Shown here one piece after another: positions 1 to 8,337 of a stretch of 64,000 bases of DNA. The stretch comes from Paenibacillus aceti (lineage in GTDB: Bacteria > Bacillota > Bacilli > Paenibacillales > Paenibacillaceae): positions 2,271,360-2,335,359 of the forward strand of contig NZ_KZ987724.1 of the NCBI RefSeq assembly GCF_003614185.1. Reading direction: 5' to 3'. The position numbers and the translations under genes are program-made. A model generated the notes under the pieces. That model was not told where the DNA came from, ran no database searches, and saw only the letters and a list, made by a program, of their open reading frames with translations. The stretch's first letter is position 1; the number at the start of each line of letters is the position of its first letter.

Positions 1-57
1 CTTTTCATCAGCAATAATTTGATTGATATGAGTTTGTTGTTCTTCTGTAAATTCCAT
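1..57 (-). CDS. Partial N-terminus of a hypothetical protein
   Basis: Nineteen codons are visible, running off the left edge. The start ATG at 57 is preceded by a strong ribosome binding site (AAGGAAGGTG on the minus strand). The peptide begins MEFTEEQQTHINQIIADEK, hydrophilic and helix-forming. Phage scaffold or head-associated proteins can start this way, but this is too short to assign. It lies in the AT-rich block that I interpret as the end of an integrated element. Confidence 0.45.
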   Translation of the reverse strand, partial: MEFTEEQQTHINQIIADEK

Positions 58-380
58 TTAAAACACCTTCCTTTTGATTAGATTTGAAGTTCAATTTTGA
101 AATCAAAGAATAGGAAAGAAGCCTAGCCGAGTGACTAGACTTAATTCCATCATCCACTAATGAGATGATAAGTTAGAGGAGATAAATAATATTAAATTGA
201 AACTAAAATTAAAGCACTATTGACCGAGTTGACTGGACTTAGTTAGGTTCAACAAACTAAATCATAATAATCAATCCTCTCAATAATGTAGAAGGCTAAA
301 GCCCTCTATGAACCGTATATCAACCCCAAGGAAGGTATAAGCAAGGATATACGGATTATACAGGGATTTATACTCTCTAT

Positions 381-522
381 CTATATATAAAAAATATTAT
401 TTTTATTCTCTCTTTGCTTTTCTGTCTTATAATTTCTTCTGTGTTCCTTCCAACACAGCTCACAATATTTCCTAATTTTACCTCTGTTTTCGATCTTGTT
501 AGGTTATTGTAGTGTCCTCCAT
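381..522 (-). pseudogene. Decayed small CxxC zinc-finger-like ORF, copy A
   Basis: Minus-strand reading gives RKYCELCWKEHRRNYK and a stop at 381-383. The matching ATG at 520-522 opens only seven codons before a stop, so the start and the body lie in different frames. Compared with copy B the 5' end differs by one base, which explains the shift. The Cys-x2-Cys followed by basic residues suggests a small zinc-ribbon protein, but no function is known. Confidence 0.5.
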
Positions 523-688
523 AGTAGACACTTATCTTTTATAGTTAATAATATTATTAATTCCTTTGAGACGACTAAAATAATCAGTTAAATCAACGTA
601 TTATTAGAATAATGAGCTAAGGTAGTTTTACTATTAGAAATAGATGACATACAAATTACGTTGATTTTATTGAGTTTTATGATGATTT

Positions 689-839
689 CTAAATGTCGGA
701 TTTTTGCCTATTTCTATTAATTCTATCCCATTCTCTCTGTTTCTCTAGTCTATTTTCCTTCCTACATGACTCACAGAATTTAGTACGATTGGATTTCTTT
801 TCTGTTTTCGATCCTGTTAGGATTATGTAGTCCCTCCAT
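689..839 (-). pseudogene. Decayed small CxxC zinc-finger-like ORF, copy B
   Basis: A second copy, about 317 bp from copy A. It starts at an ATG (837-839) that reads MEGLHNPNRIENRKEIQSY before a stop. A neighbouring frame then continues as RTKFCESCRKENRLEKQ and ends at 689-691. The join requires one frameshift. The nucleotide similarity to copy A covers about 110 bp (430-540 against 750-857), so the pair arose by duplication. Confidence 0.5.
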
Positions 840-857
840 TAAAGACGTTTATCTTTT

Positions 858-1378
858 CATGTATTCATATATTTCACGTTTTAAAATTCACTAAAAAACA
901 CAATGAAATCAAGTGATTTTAAAATTACTTATAGAAATTATTTTAAAGATAGCAAATATAAATATGTAAAAAAACGTTGATTTTATTGAGTTATTTATTG
1001 TTTTCTAAATGCTAACAGATTCATCTTGCTCCCAATTTTATATTCTCCCTTTAATTTTAGTTTTGATAAGAAAAGTACCCCTTATCATATGGGAACCTTT
1101 GATACCATTAAAAAACCCTTGTTATATATGGGAATTTCACTATATTTATTTTAAAAGTGTGTCGTTTTTGGTGAAACCCCCTATACTTTGGACATTAGGT
1201 TAGGATATGCTCTCCCTTAAAGACCATTATGTTTTTAGTACATTTTAATTTCGATTTGTAAAAAATCCTTTATGTATAAGGGTTTTTGGTTTCAAGTAAA
1301 GATTCATTTGCGATGTTATATGTATATAAAGATTAAAATATCCAATGTTTATATGGATTTATACAAGAAAGCTATTTG
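858..1378. other. AT-rich spacer without a supported gene
   Basis: Very AT-rich DNA with no ribosome-binding-site-backed ORF. It contains a second copy of a short repeat (ACGTTGATTTTATTGAGTT at about 656 and 974) and a weak hairpin around 1265-1290 (AATCCTT...AAGGGTT followed by T residues). A 64-codon open frame from 1009 has no Shine-Dalgarno sequence and an implausible composition, so I do not call it. Confidence 0.6.
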
Positions 1379-1580
1379 CTAACAATCTTTTGCCCTTCTT
1401 TTGCGCATAAGCTCCCTTTGATATTCTTTTCTATGTATATCGCGACACGAACTACAATATTTTCTACTGACCACTTTACTTTGTTTCTCGAACACTTTAT
1501 AATAATACCAAGTTGTTTTTAAAGTTAGTGGTTTATTGAATATAGACGTATAATAACCCTTTTGGGACGTACATTTGACC
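1379..1580 (-). pseudogene. Small CxxC zinc-finger-like ORF, copy C, without a start codon
   Basis: An open minus-strand frame reads VVSRKYCSSCRDIHRKEYQR and stops at 1379-1381. It is clearly related to copies A and B (R-K-Y-C-x2-C followed by basic residues). It is open upstream to a stop near 1580 and contains another Cys (KCTSQKG), but there is no ATG with a ribosome binding site. GTG codons inside it are possible starts, so a short live protein is not excluded. Confidence 0.4.
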
Positions 1581-1599
1581 TCTGTTTATTTGACAGGGT

Positions 1600-1631
1600 G
1601 GGGGTCAGTGGTTCGAGCCCACTACAGATCA
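1600..1631 (+). tRNA. Truncated tRNA 3' end (T arm and acceptor strand), candidate attachment site
   Basis: A canonical T arm is visible: stem AGTGG / CCACT closing the seven-base loop TTCGAGC (1607-1623). Seven acceptor bases ACAGATC and a discriminator A follow. No anticodon or D arm and no complementary 5' acceptor strand lie upstream, so the gene is partial. A terminator follows directly. This is the pattern left when an element integrates into a tRNA gene and displaces its original 3' end. Confidence 0.5.
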
Positions 1632-1638
1632 TTAAGAA

Positions 1639-1665
1639 AAACCCTTGCATAGCAAGGGTTTTTGC
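1639..1665 (+). terminator. Rho-independent terminator after the tRNA fragment
   Basis: Stem AAACCCTTGC / GCAAGGGTTT with a three-base loop, then T residues. The same stem is used after the tRNA cluster at 25065-25092, which supports a tRNA-operon origin. Confidence 0.75.
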
Positions 1666-1781
1666 TTGTTCTAGGAGATTTGTTTGTATACAACGTGCTA
1701 CAAACTAGGCCTTTTGGTCAAACGGGTATCGATCATTGTTCAGATTCGGGAAAATAAACCTAGAAATTCGGACAAACGAAA

Positions 1782-1819
1782 ACAAGCACACCTCCACAGT
1801 TAAGCATAGGTGTGCTTGT
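1782..1819 (-). terminator. Terminator of the GH85 gene
   Basis: Perfect 12-bp inverted repeat ACAAGCACACCT / AGGTGTGCTTGT beginning 13 bases beyond the stop codon, followed on the minus strand by a T-rich run. Confidence 0.8.
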
Positions 1820-1832
1820 AAGTCAGTACAAT

Positions 1833-4800
1833 TTACTTAATCATAATATTGTAAAGTATCTGCGCAAATTCCGCTCTGGTTGCTTTATCTACTGGTAAGA
1901 TGTTACCGTTAGATCCAGATATAACTCCGGCATTTACAAAGAATGTCATAGCATCCATTGCATAAGCAGAAACTGTACCTGCATCTTTAAAGTCTTTCAG
2001 TTCCTTTACAGCAGTTCCGGTCGGCAATTCATTAATGCTCTTAAGCGTATTGTATGTCAATACAAACATTTCCTGCCGTGTAACTTCTTTTTCAGGTGTA
2101 AACATGTTGTTACCCACACCATCTGTTATACCCAACCGTTTTGCCGCTGCTAGATAACCAGTATAGTATGTGTTTCCTGCGTCACTGAAATTGTTTTCAG
2201 AGCCTTCATCTGGTTCGATACCAAAAGCTTTCATGATCATAACTAGACTTTGTGCTCGGGACACGTTGGTCTCAGGACCAAAGTGTCCATTGCCTAATCC
2301 ATTTGTTATGTCTCTTGCTGCTAAAAAGCTTACGGCATCACTGTACCAAGCACTGGCTGCAACATCGGTAAATTCAATATTGTTGTACCCTACAGCATAT
2401 TGCGATAACATAGGTACCCTGAAAGTTATTGTTTTGGTTGTCACATCATACTTACCAGTTCTTACTGCTTCAAGCTGACCTGCAGTATTGATATAATATG
2501 CTACAATTGCATTTGGTTTCTCATCGGACTTAAGCGTATAAGGTATGGTTACTATTACGCTTCCAGTAAACTTCGATATAGTCTTGTCTCCGCTGTTAAT
2601 ATCGAAATTCACAACAGGTCTGTCTCCCACTTTGTGCTGGTCATCTGCATCTAATATCGATGTTCCAAGCTTTGTAACAGTAATGGTAACAGTTCCTGTT
2701 GCTTGCTTGGAAATACTCGATATCGTGTTTCGATCAAATGTCATTGTTCCGATTGGCGTTGATACTGTCAAAGTATCCGCCATACTAGCTACAAATTTCA
2801 TCAATGAATCATTTGACAGCGTCACTTTGATTGTTCTAGCATCCGATGGAGCGTCAGCATCCAGTTTGATGGCTACATCTGAATTTGTGCCTTGCTCAGC
2901 AGCTTCAGCTGCAGCTGTTGCGAGAGCCTCATCAAACTGCTGTTCAGATACAGTAGTGACCGATGTAGCTTCACTGCCACCTGTTGGAGGTGTGACTGGA
3001 GGTGTTGTCGTACCTGCACTACCACCGTTGCTGCTACCACCATTACCACCAATGTTTCCATTGCCATTGTTGCTACCGCCGTTATTGTTCCCGCCTTGGT
3101 TGCCACCATCTACGGGTTCCTTTGCTACGGTAACTTTGATGCTTACGCTCAACGGAATATGATTGGTATTTACCACATCACCAGGCAATGTTACTACGCC
3201 ACTTACTGTAAATGTTTGTTCCGTCTTTACTGAAGGATCATAATTTGCAGAATCTACATCCCAATCTACAATTGCGTCCATAGTCCCGTTATCAGTTACG
3301 ATTTCAACGGTAGCAGGCAGCTTAAGATCAGCGACTGTTTTTGCAGTTCCATTTGTTAACCCGCTGATTGCTGCAAGATCCACGATACTCAAGAGTTCCT
3401 TGGATGTTACAACTTCTGCGTCTACTGCCACTTCAATACTTACGGTCAATGGGATATTATTCGGGTTTAGTACCCCGTTAGGAAGTGTTACAGTTCCCTC
3501 TACGGTAAATACTTGATCCGACTTTGAGGCAGGTTCGTAACTTGATGCATCAACGTCCCAAGTGACATCTGCAAGTATACTATCTGTATACGTAACCAAT
3601 GTTACACTAGCTGGTAGTTTAAGCGCATCTGCTGTCTTTGCGGTTCCGTTAGGCAACCCCGTTACTGCCGATGGTGCGTCGATACTTACGAGTCCTCTCG
3701 TAGTGTCCTGCTCAAATTCAGCAGTGATTGTTACAGGTTTAGCTGGCATTGTAAACGTGTCCGTGAAGATTGCTTCACCGTTTACTTTCAAAGAACCCGG
3801 TTTAAGCTGATATCCAACATCAGGTGTTACTGTCAACGTAACAGTCTCACCTGCTTTTGCTGTTGCCATATCCGCTGTTACAGTACCGTTAAGCATAGCA
3901 TCAATTGTAATATCGCGTTGTTTGTCTAAATCTTGCGCTACCTTAACCGTTTTAGTGGCGAATTTTGTAGGATCTACAACAGATGTTGCTTTAATTGTAA
4001 GTTGATCCGCTGCTTCATCTTCGTTCACCATCAACAAACCGTTGTTAACGATAGTACCCACGTTTGTAGCACCTTCAACTTCCCAAGTAACTGACGTGTC
4101 CGCATTATTTTTCACTGCAACATTTGCAGTAAATTGCTGATTCGTACCCGCTTTAACAGAGTCAACTTGGTCAGGAATTACAACACTAATTATTTTTGGA
4201 ACAAGTTCACTTACTACTAACACTTGTGCTGTTCCTGATTTTGTTGTATCTATCGTTGAAGTTGCTGTAACTGTCAGTACGCCATCAACTTTTTCGTCAG
4301 CAGCAATGGTTAGTACTCCGTCACTAATTGTAGTATTGTCACTTGAATTTCCATACACATCCCAAGTAACTGTATCAGGTGCAGTACCTCTAACCTCCGC
4401 TTTAAATGTTAGTGAAGTTCCAATTAAACCATCCACATCATTAGGCGTTATGGTTACAGACTCAACCTTTCCAACCTGAATGTATACGGTCTCGGAGATG
4501 TTCCCAGAGTAATCTTGAATAGTTACACCCAGTGTGCCGCTTGTTGTTGGAACTTTAACCGCATTTAGGCGAGCCACACCGCGGATGCCATCGCTCACTC
4601 TGTTGTTGTATGGATACTTGTTCGGGATGTTCAACTCCTCCCCGTTCCAGGTTAAGCGCATCTTCCACCAATCGGTTGCCTTGGGCGGATGGACGAGGAG
4701 AGTGTTGCCGCTGATTTCTACCTTGGAATCAAACGGAGCGCAATAGGTGTCCTTCAAATATCCAGTATACCAGACAGGTATTCCGTCTATACCATCTTTA

Positions 4801-7325
4801 ACAGGGGTTATCTTCAAGGAATACTGGTTGCCTTCATTGACTGGTACCGAGACGCTTCCGCTCAGAGATTGGGTTGTGGCAGAATACACCGTCTTATCCA
4901 AACTATTATTCAATGTGACGTCTAACTTGTAGCTGTCGGCGGTGAACAACTTTGGAGCGTTCCACGAGACCCGAACCTCCTCTGCTACTGCGCTTTGTGT
5001 AAAGAAACCAGTGGAGGTCTGCGCTTCCTCGACGGAAACGTTAGATACTGTGCTATCGTAGGAATAGAAGACCTTGGTTCCCTCGCTCTCGGAGCCATCC
5101 GCACCGGTGGCGCGTACTTCAATACTAGTAAGGCCATTATCCACCGACTTCACATAGTATTTGCTGCCATAGATACCGCCGAGGAACTCACTGTGCCCAT
5201 CGGCATAGTTCGCGTATACATGGTATTCCTTAACCAAGTTGTAATTCGCGATTTCCCAGGAGACAATCATTTCCTTTGTGTTGAATGCTTTTTCAATCTT
5301 CACATTCTGGGGTGCAGCAGGGGTATAGTTCCCATTGTCGGAAACAGACAGACGGCCCAGGTTGACTTGGAACTTATCAATGGGAGAGCCGGCATAGTTA
5401 ACCTTCAGGGTGATAGCTGCAATGTTCTTGTTTGCGAACTGACTAATTGAGATATCTTGTGTGACCCAGCCATCTGTTGCCATGTCCGAATTGGGGATAT
5501 CAATATACTGGGTTGTATTGGGCGAATCCTTGAAAATTAGGCCGATGCTCAAGGGAGCCAGATTATCGTTGGGAACATTATAGGTCAACGAGAGGGACGT
5601 TTCCTCCTTGACTGCGATATCAGTCTTATATAAGTGCATCTCGTTATCGGCGTCTAATCGGCCGTAAATCGCAAGAGAGCTGCCGCCTTCATAAGGGTCG
5701 ATCTGTTGGTAAGGAATCACCATAGGCTTGCCATCTACGCTGTATTTCTTTTCCTTACTGCCATAGTCATAGATTGCCTGAAGCTTGGTCCCGCTTGTAT
5801 CCATCCACCACTTCCAAGTGGGAAGAATGGATTGGAGGTTTATGTTGGACCATTCTTCGTCGTTTACAGACTTGCCGTTCATCCGGTATTCCAGGCCATG
5901 ACCGGTGTTGAATGTGGTCATGAACATATTGCCACCCGCAACGGAGCGCTCGGACATGTAATCCGCTACACCAACCCAACCGCCGATATCTGAAAGACCG
6001 AGATCCTCCCTTGATACACCGGGCGCCACACCGGTCTTGGTAGGATCACCCATCGGACCAGAGAAATAAAGGTGTTCCCGATCCGATACCATCCACTGGT
6101 ATTCATTCTTTGCTCGATTATTTTCCTGTCCGTTTCTAATTGCATCTTCAATATTGTCATGGATAAAATTATCGGGGGTAAACAGAGCGATGCTGCCCAC
6201 TGGGTTTTTCGACCCTTCGAGGCGTAAAATAGGGAAGTTATAAGTGGAATTATGACCCTTTTGGGACATTTTTCCCTGGTCGGCCTCAACGCCGAAGAAT
6301 ACCTTTTCGTACATATCCGCTTGGCTCATCTCCTGCTGCTCGGCGGTCTGGAGAGTTGCTGCCAGCTTGCCATTTGCAGACCAGTCGTAACTAATAAAGA
6401 CGGAGTTGAGCACCTTCCCCAGTGTAGGGTCCTGCAAAAAACTGTAGGCATCCTGGTCAAGGGTGCTCTTCCAGGCGTCAATGTTACCTGCGTTCTTCAA
6501 GGAATCGTACATTTGGGTATACATACCGGCTTCACGTACCTGCTGCATTAGCGATTTGAGCATCGGCACATATTTGGCATTCATATTCTCTTCATAGTTG
6601 AAGAAATAACCGTCAAAACCGTACCATTTTGCAAACTCAACCAGCTTATCAACTAAGATGTAGCGCCCGTTTTCATCCTTATCAAGCATCAACTCCACAG
6701 GCTGACCTGGTCGGTTGTTAGGGTCGAAGTAGATGCAACCCATAGAGAGGACACCATTCTTATGTGCGGCGTTGGTATAGGCAGGGTTGGGCATATTGAT
6801 AGAGCCGAATTCAAAGTTGCGCTGTGTTGCCCAACCGTTTCCTGTGGGGTCGTCCTTTTCATTGACGCCAGTCCAGATGTTCAGCGGAGTTCCTGCTACG
6901 GCAGCTCCATGCCATGAATAGTACTGGTCGATATACTGCCAGCTTTGCAGGTTGTTTTCACTGAACTTATTATTGTAAGCAGTACCACGATTAAAGGAGT
7001 TACCATAGTCGCCAGCCATGTAAAGAGTCTGCACCCGAGGGTCAAGCTCCGGGTTTGCCTGTGTAGGTTGATAAGAGGCAATCCTCGTTTGAAGTGGAAC
7101 CTCCGCACGCATTAGATCCGCATAGGGATCGGTTTCAGGGCTCCATGTTTCTATATCATAGGCACGATGGCCCAGCATCAGCGGCTGGTTATCACCGACT
7201 TTGCCCTCGTCAGTGTAGGGCCAGGTGTCGGCTGCGACACTCCCCATGCCACCGAATAGTGTCGTTGCGGTAATTACTGATGCCAGGATGATAGATTGGA
7301 TTTTCCTCGTATGTTTTGTCCTCAT
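1833..7325 (-). CDS. Secreted SLH-anchored endo-beta-N-acetylglucosaminidase (GH85)
   Basis: 1830 aa. A signal peptide (about residues 1-32) is followed by a GH85 catalytic domain to about residue 680. Its GFDGYFFNYEEN segment holds the family Asn-x-Glu pair at N243/E245. GH85 enzymes cut between the two GlcNAc residues of N-glycan cores. Next come fibronectin-III-like modules, two Big2-like Ig repeats, an InlB-B-type repeat, two near-identical Ig-like repeats (LPNGTAKTADALKLP / LTNGTAKTVADLKLP) and a Gly/Asn-rich linker. Three SLH motifs at the C-terminus would bind secondary cell-wall polymer, placing the enzyme on the cell surface. The start is set by AAGGAGG upstream. It probably releases glycans from host or fungal glycoproteins. 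Substrate specificity cannot be read from sequence. Confidence 0.88.
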   Translation of the reverse strand: MRTKHTRKIQSIILASVITATTLFGGMGSVAADTWPYTDEGKVGDNQPLMLGHRAYDIETWSPETDPYADLMRAEVPLQTRIASYQPTQANPELDPRVQTLYMAGDYGNSFNRGTAYNNKFSENNLQSWQYIDQYYSWHGAAVAGTPLNIWTGVNEKDDPTGNGWATQRNFEFGSINMPNPAYTNAAHKNGVLSMGCIYFDPNNRPGQPVELMLDKDENGRYILVDKLVEFAKWYGFDGYFFNYEENMNAKYVPMLKSLMQQVREAGMYTQMYDSLKNAGNIDAWKSTLDQDAYSFLQDPTLGKVLNSVFISYDWSANGKLAATLQTAEQQEMSQADMYEKVFFGVEADQGKMSQKGHNSTYNFPILRLEGSKNPVGSIALFTPDNFIHDNIEDAIRNGQENNRAKNEYQWMVSDREHLYFSGPMGDPTKTGVAPGVSREDLGLSDIGGWVGVADYMSERSVAGGNMFMTTFNTGHGLEYRMNGKSVNDEEWSNINLQSILPTWKWWMDTSGTKLQAIYDYGSKEKKYSVDGKPMVIPYQQIDPYEGGSSLAIYGRLDADNEMHLYKTDIAVKEETSLSLTYNVPNDNLAPLSIGLIFKDSPNTTQYIDIPNSDMATDGWVTQDISISQFANKNIAAITLKVNYAGSPIDKFQVNLGRLSVSDNGNYTPAAPQNVKIEKAFNTKEMIVSWEIANYNLVKEYHVYANYADGHSEFLGGIYGSKYYVKSVDNGLTSIEVRATGADGSESEGTKVFYSYDSTVSNVSVEEAQTSTGFFTQSAVAEEVRVSWNAPKLFTADSYKLDVTLNNSLDKTVYSATTQSLSGSVSVPVNEGNQYSLKITPVKDGIDGIPVWYTGYLKDTYCAPFDSKVEISGNTLLVHPPKATDWWKMRLTWNGEELNIPNKYPYNNRVSDGIRGVARLNAVKVPTTSGTLGVTIQDYSGNISETVYIQVGKVESVTITPNDVDGLIGTSLTFKAEVRGTAPDTVTWDVYGNSSDNTTISDGVLTIAADEKVDGVLTVTATSTIDTTKSGTAQVLVVSELVPKIISVVIPDQVDSVKAGTNQQFTANVAVKNNADTSVTWEVEGATNVGTIVNNGLLMVNEDEAADQLTIKATSVVDPTKFATKTVKVAQDLDKQRDITIDAMLNGTVTADMATAKAGETVTLTVTPDVGYQLKPGSLKVNGEAIFTDTFTMPAKPVTITAEFEQDTTRGLVSIDAPSAVTGLPNGTAKTADALKLPASVTLVTYTDSILADVTWDVDASSYEPASKSDQVFTVEGTVTLPNGVLNPNNIPLTVSIEVAVDAEVVTSKELLSIVDLAAISGLTNGTAKTVADLKLPATVEIVTDNGTMDAIVDWDVDSANYDPSVKTEQTFTVSGVVTLPGDVVNTNHIPLSVSIKVTVAKEPVDGGNQGGNNNGGSNNGNGNIGGNGGSSNGGSAGTTTPPVTPPTGGSEATSVTTVSEQQFDEALATAAAEAAEQGTNSDVAIKLDADAPSDARTIKVTLSNDSLMKFVASMADTLTVSTPIGTMTFDRNTISSISKQATGTVTITVTKLGTSILDADDQHKVGDRPVVNFDINSGDKTISKFTGSVIVTIPYTLKSDEKPNAIVAYYINTAGQLEAVRTGKYDVTTKTITFRVPMLSQYAVGYNNIEFTDVAASAWYSDAVSFLAARDITNGLGNGHFGPETNVSRAQSLVMIMKAFGIEPDEGSENNFSDAGNTYYTGYLAAAKRLGITDGVGNNMFTPEKEVTRQEMFVLTYNTLKSINELPTGTAVKELKDFKDAGTVSAYAMDAMTFFVNAGVISGSNGNILPVDKATRAEFAQILYNIMIK

Positions 7326-7516
7326 TCCAATTTTCCTCCTTCATGTTCATATTTTGAACAACCTTGTGTATTTTTCGAAAAATTTGTGTTGCTTTTCACT
7401 TGAATCTCATTGATAGCATCATCATTTGCTGCTAAATAGGCGACCCAAATGTGATAAATATCACTTACATTGATATTCTGCCACCATCGGTCCTGCCCAT
7501 CAGCAAACCAGCGCAT
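7322..7516 (-). CDS. Possible 64-aa protein overlapping the GH85 start
   Basis: An ORF starting MRWFADGQDRWWQNINVSD has a G-rich Shine-Dalgarno (GGGGG, six bases from the ATG). It ends in an ATGA overlap with the GH85 start codon, the arrangement of translationally coupled genes. It has no recognisable domain or signal peptide. It could be a regulator remnant or simply leader RNA that happens to be open. An in-frame stop lies directly upstream, so it is not a fragment of a longer frame. Confidence 0.3.
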   Translation of the reverse strand: MRWFADGQDRWWQNINVSDIYHIWVAYLAANDDAINEIQVKSNTNFSKNTQGCSKYEHEGGKLE

Positions 7517-7531
7517 TTAAATCCCCCAAAT

Positions 7532-7545
7532 TTAAAGCGCTTTCA
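7532..7545 (-). promoter_or_regulatory. cre-like catabolite control site
   Basis: Minus strand TGAAAGCGCTTTAA matches the CcpA consensus TGNAANCGNTNNCA at all but one fixed position. It lies about 210 bp upstream of the GH85 start, consistent with carbon catabolite control of a glycan-degrading enzyme. CcpA binding is inferred. Confidence 0.5.
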
Positions 7546-7822
7546 AAATCCTCAACAGACCTACATTCCCTTTACTTCTACGTTCTTCGCTTTTTCTGAT
7601 TCTAGAAACATGCATCAACTACTACATCTGTTGATATTTGTTACCTCCTCGTTTTAGTGATTACCCCTGTGACGTATTTGCTGATATTTTCCGATATCAC
7701 ATCCCTCGTGAGAATCTAATCTCTACAGCTTTAGTCTACCGATGCTTTGATATGATATCTACTAGACAAACAATAGAAAGCAGTCAACAAACTATAGATT
7801 AGCTAATGTTATTGACATCGTT
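7546..7822. other. Intergenic stretch, nothing identified
   Basis: No supported coding frame, RNA or clear repeat is visible between the cre-like site and the transposase remnant. Confidence 0.6.
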
Positions 7823-8014
7823 TTAGTCTGTTAAATGGTTTGTTTTCAAAAAATGGACAGACCTATAGAATTTTTGTAACTTTCTGTATGCTCCGAATAT
7901 GTAATTCGCTGTAAGGTAGGTCTTCAATCTAGAATTGCATCGTTCTACACTCGTACATTCGTTGTAGAGTTCTTTTGTGGGGCCCAAATGGGGGCCAATA
8001 CTTGATTTTTCCAT
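7823..8014 (-). pseudogene. Transposase C-terminal remnant
   Basis: The minus-strand frame contains ELYNECTSVERCNSRLKTYL. This resembles the C-terminal RTSVER-NSRLK motif, which carries the catalytic Glu, of DDE_Tnp_1/IS1182-like transposases. The rest of the protein is absent, and the sequence after YLTAN diverges from the family. There is no start signal. It marks an old insertion between the GH85 and ABC-F genes. Confidence 0.45.
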
Positions 8015-8030
8015 CCCCCCAGCATATACT
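8002..8030 (+). promoter_or_regulatory. Sigma-A promoter of the ABC-F leader
   Basis: TTGATT, a 17-bp spacer, then TATACT (8025-8030). It is placed so that the transcript would begin just before the leader ORF Shine-Dalgarno at 8050. Confidence 0.55.
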
Positions 8031-8064
8031 TACAATAATTATGTTTTTTAAGGAGGTGGGTAGA

Positions 8065-8214
8065 GTGGATCGTAATTTTGTATGGAGTCGAGTTAGCCAG
8101 TTGCCGGTGGCAATTTCTGGCATTATCAATGAAGCAGTTCGCAACGGGATAAGTATGTCCATTTTCAGAAACTCGATATCTTATACAAATTGCGAAATGC
8201 CGCTCCTACCTTGA
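8065..8214 (+). CDS. 49-aa leader peptide of the ABC-F gene
   Basis: A GTG start follows AAGGAGGTGG at ideal distance. The peptide begins VDRNFVWSRVSQLPVAIS and ends with TGA at 8212-8214, 28 bases before a strong terminator hairpin. It has no known domain. Promoter, strong leader ORF, terminator and ABC-F gene together match ribosome-mediated attenuation known for antibiotic-resistance ABC-F genes such as vmlR. Function as a regulatory uORF is inferred. Confidence 0.5.
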   Translation: MDRNFVWSRVSQLPVAISGIINEAVRNGISMSIFRNSISYTNCEMPLLP

Positions 8215-8242
8215 CCTCACGGATTTGAATACGTGTGTTGAA

Positions 8243-8275
8243 GAAGGCTGCAGGTTTTTCCTGCAGCCTTCTTTT
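8243..8275 (+). terminator. Attenuator-like terminator upstream of the ABC-F gene
   Basis: Perfect 12-bp stem GAAGGCTGCAGG / CCTGCAGCCTTC with a five-T loop and trailing TTTTG. It lies 63 bp before the ABC-F start and after the leader ORF, so read-through would control expression. Confidence 0.75.
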
Positions 8276-8337
8276 GTCTTCATAATAGGATGACTTTCGA
8301 CAGGCAGCAGCGGCATAAGTCGAAGGAGAGCTAAACC

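Noticed and set aside
1009-1203. 64-codon plus-strand ORF in AT-rich DNA
   Set aside because: No ribosome binding site, extreme hydrophobic and biased composition, no domain.
2545-3162. Long ORF opposite the GH85 gene
   Set aside because: Antisense shadow of the Gly/Asn linker and Ig-like modules; no ribosome binding site.
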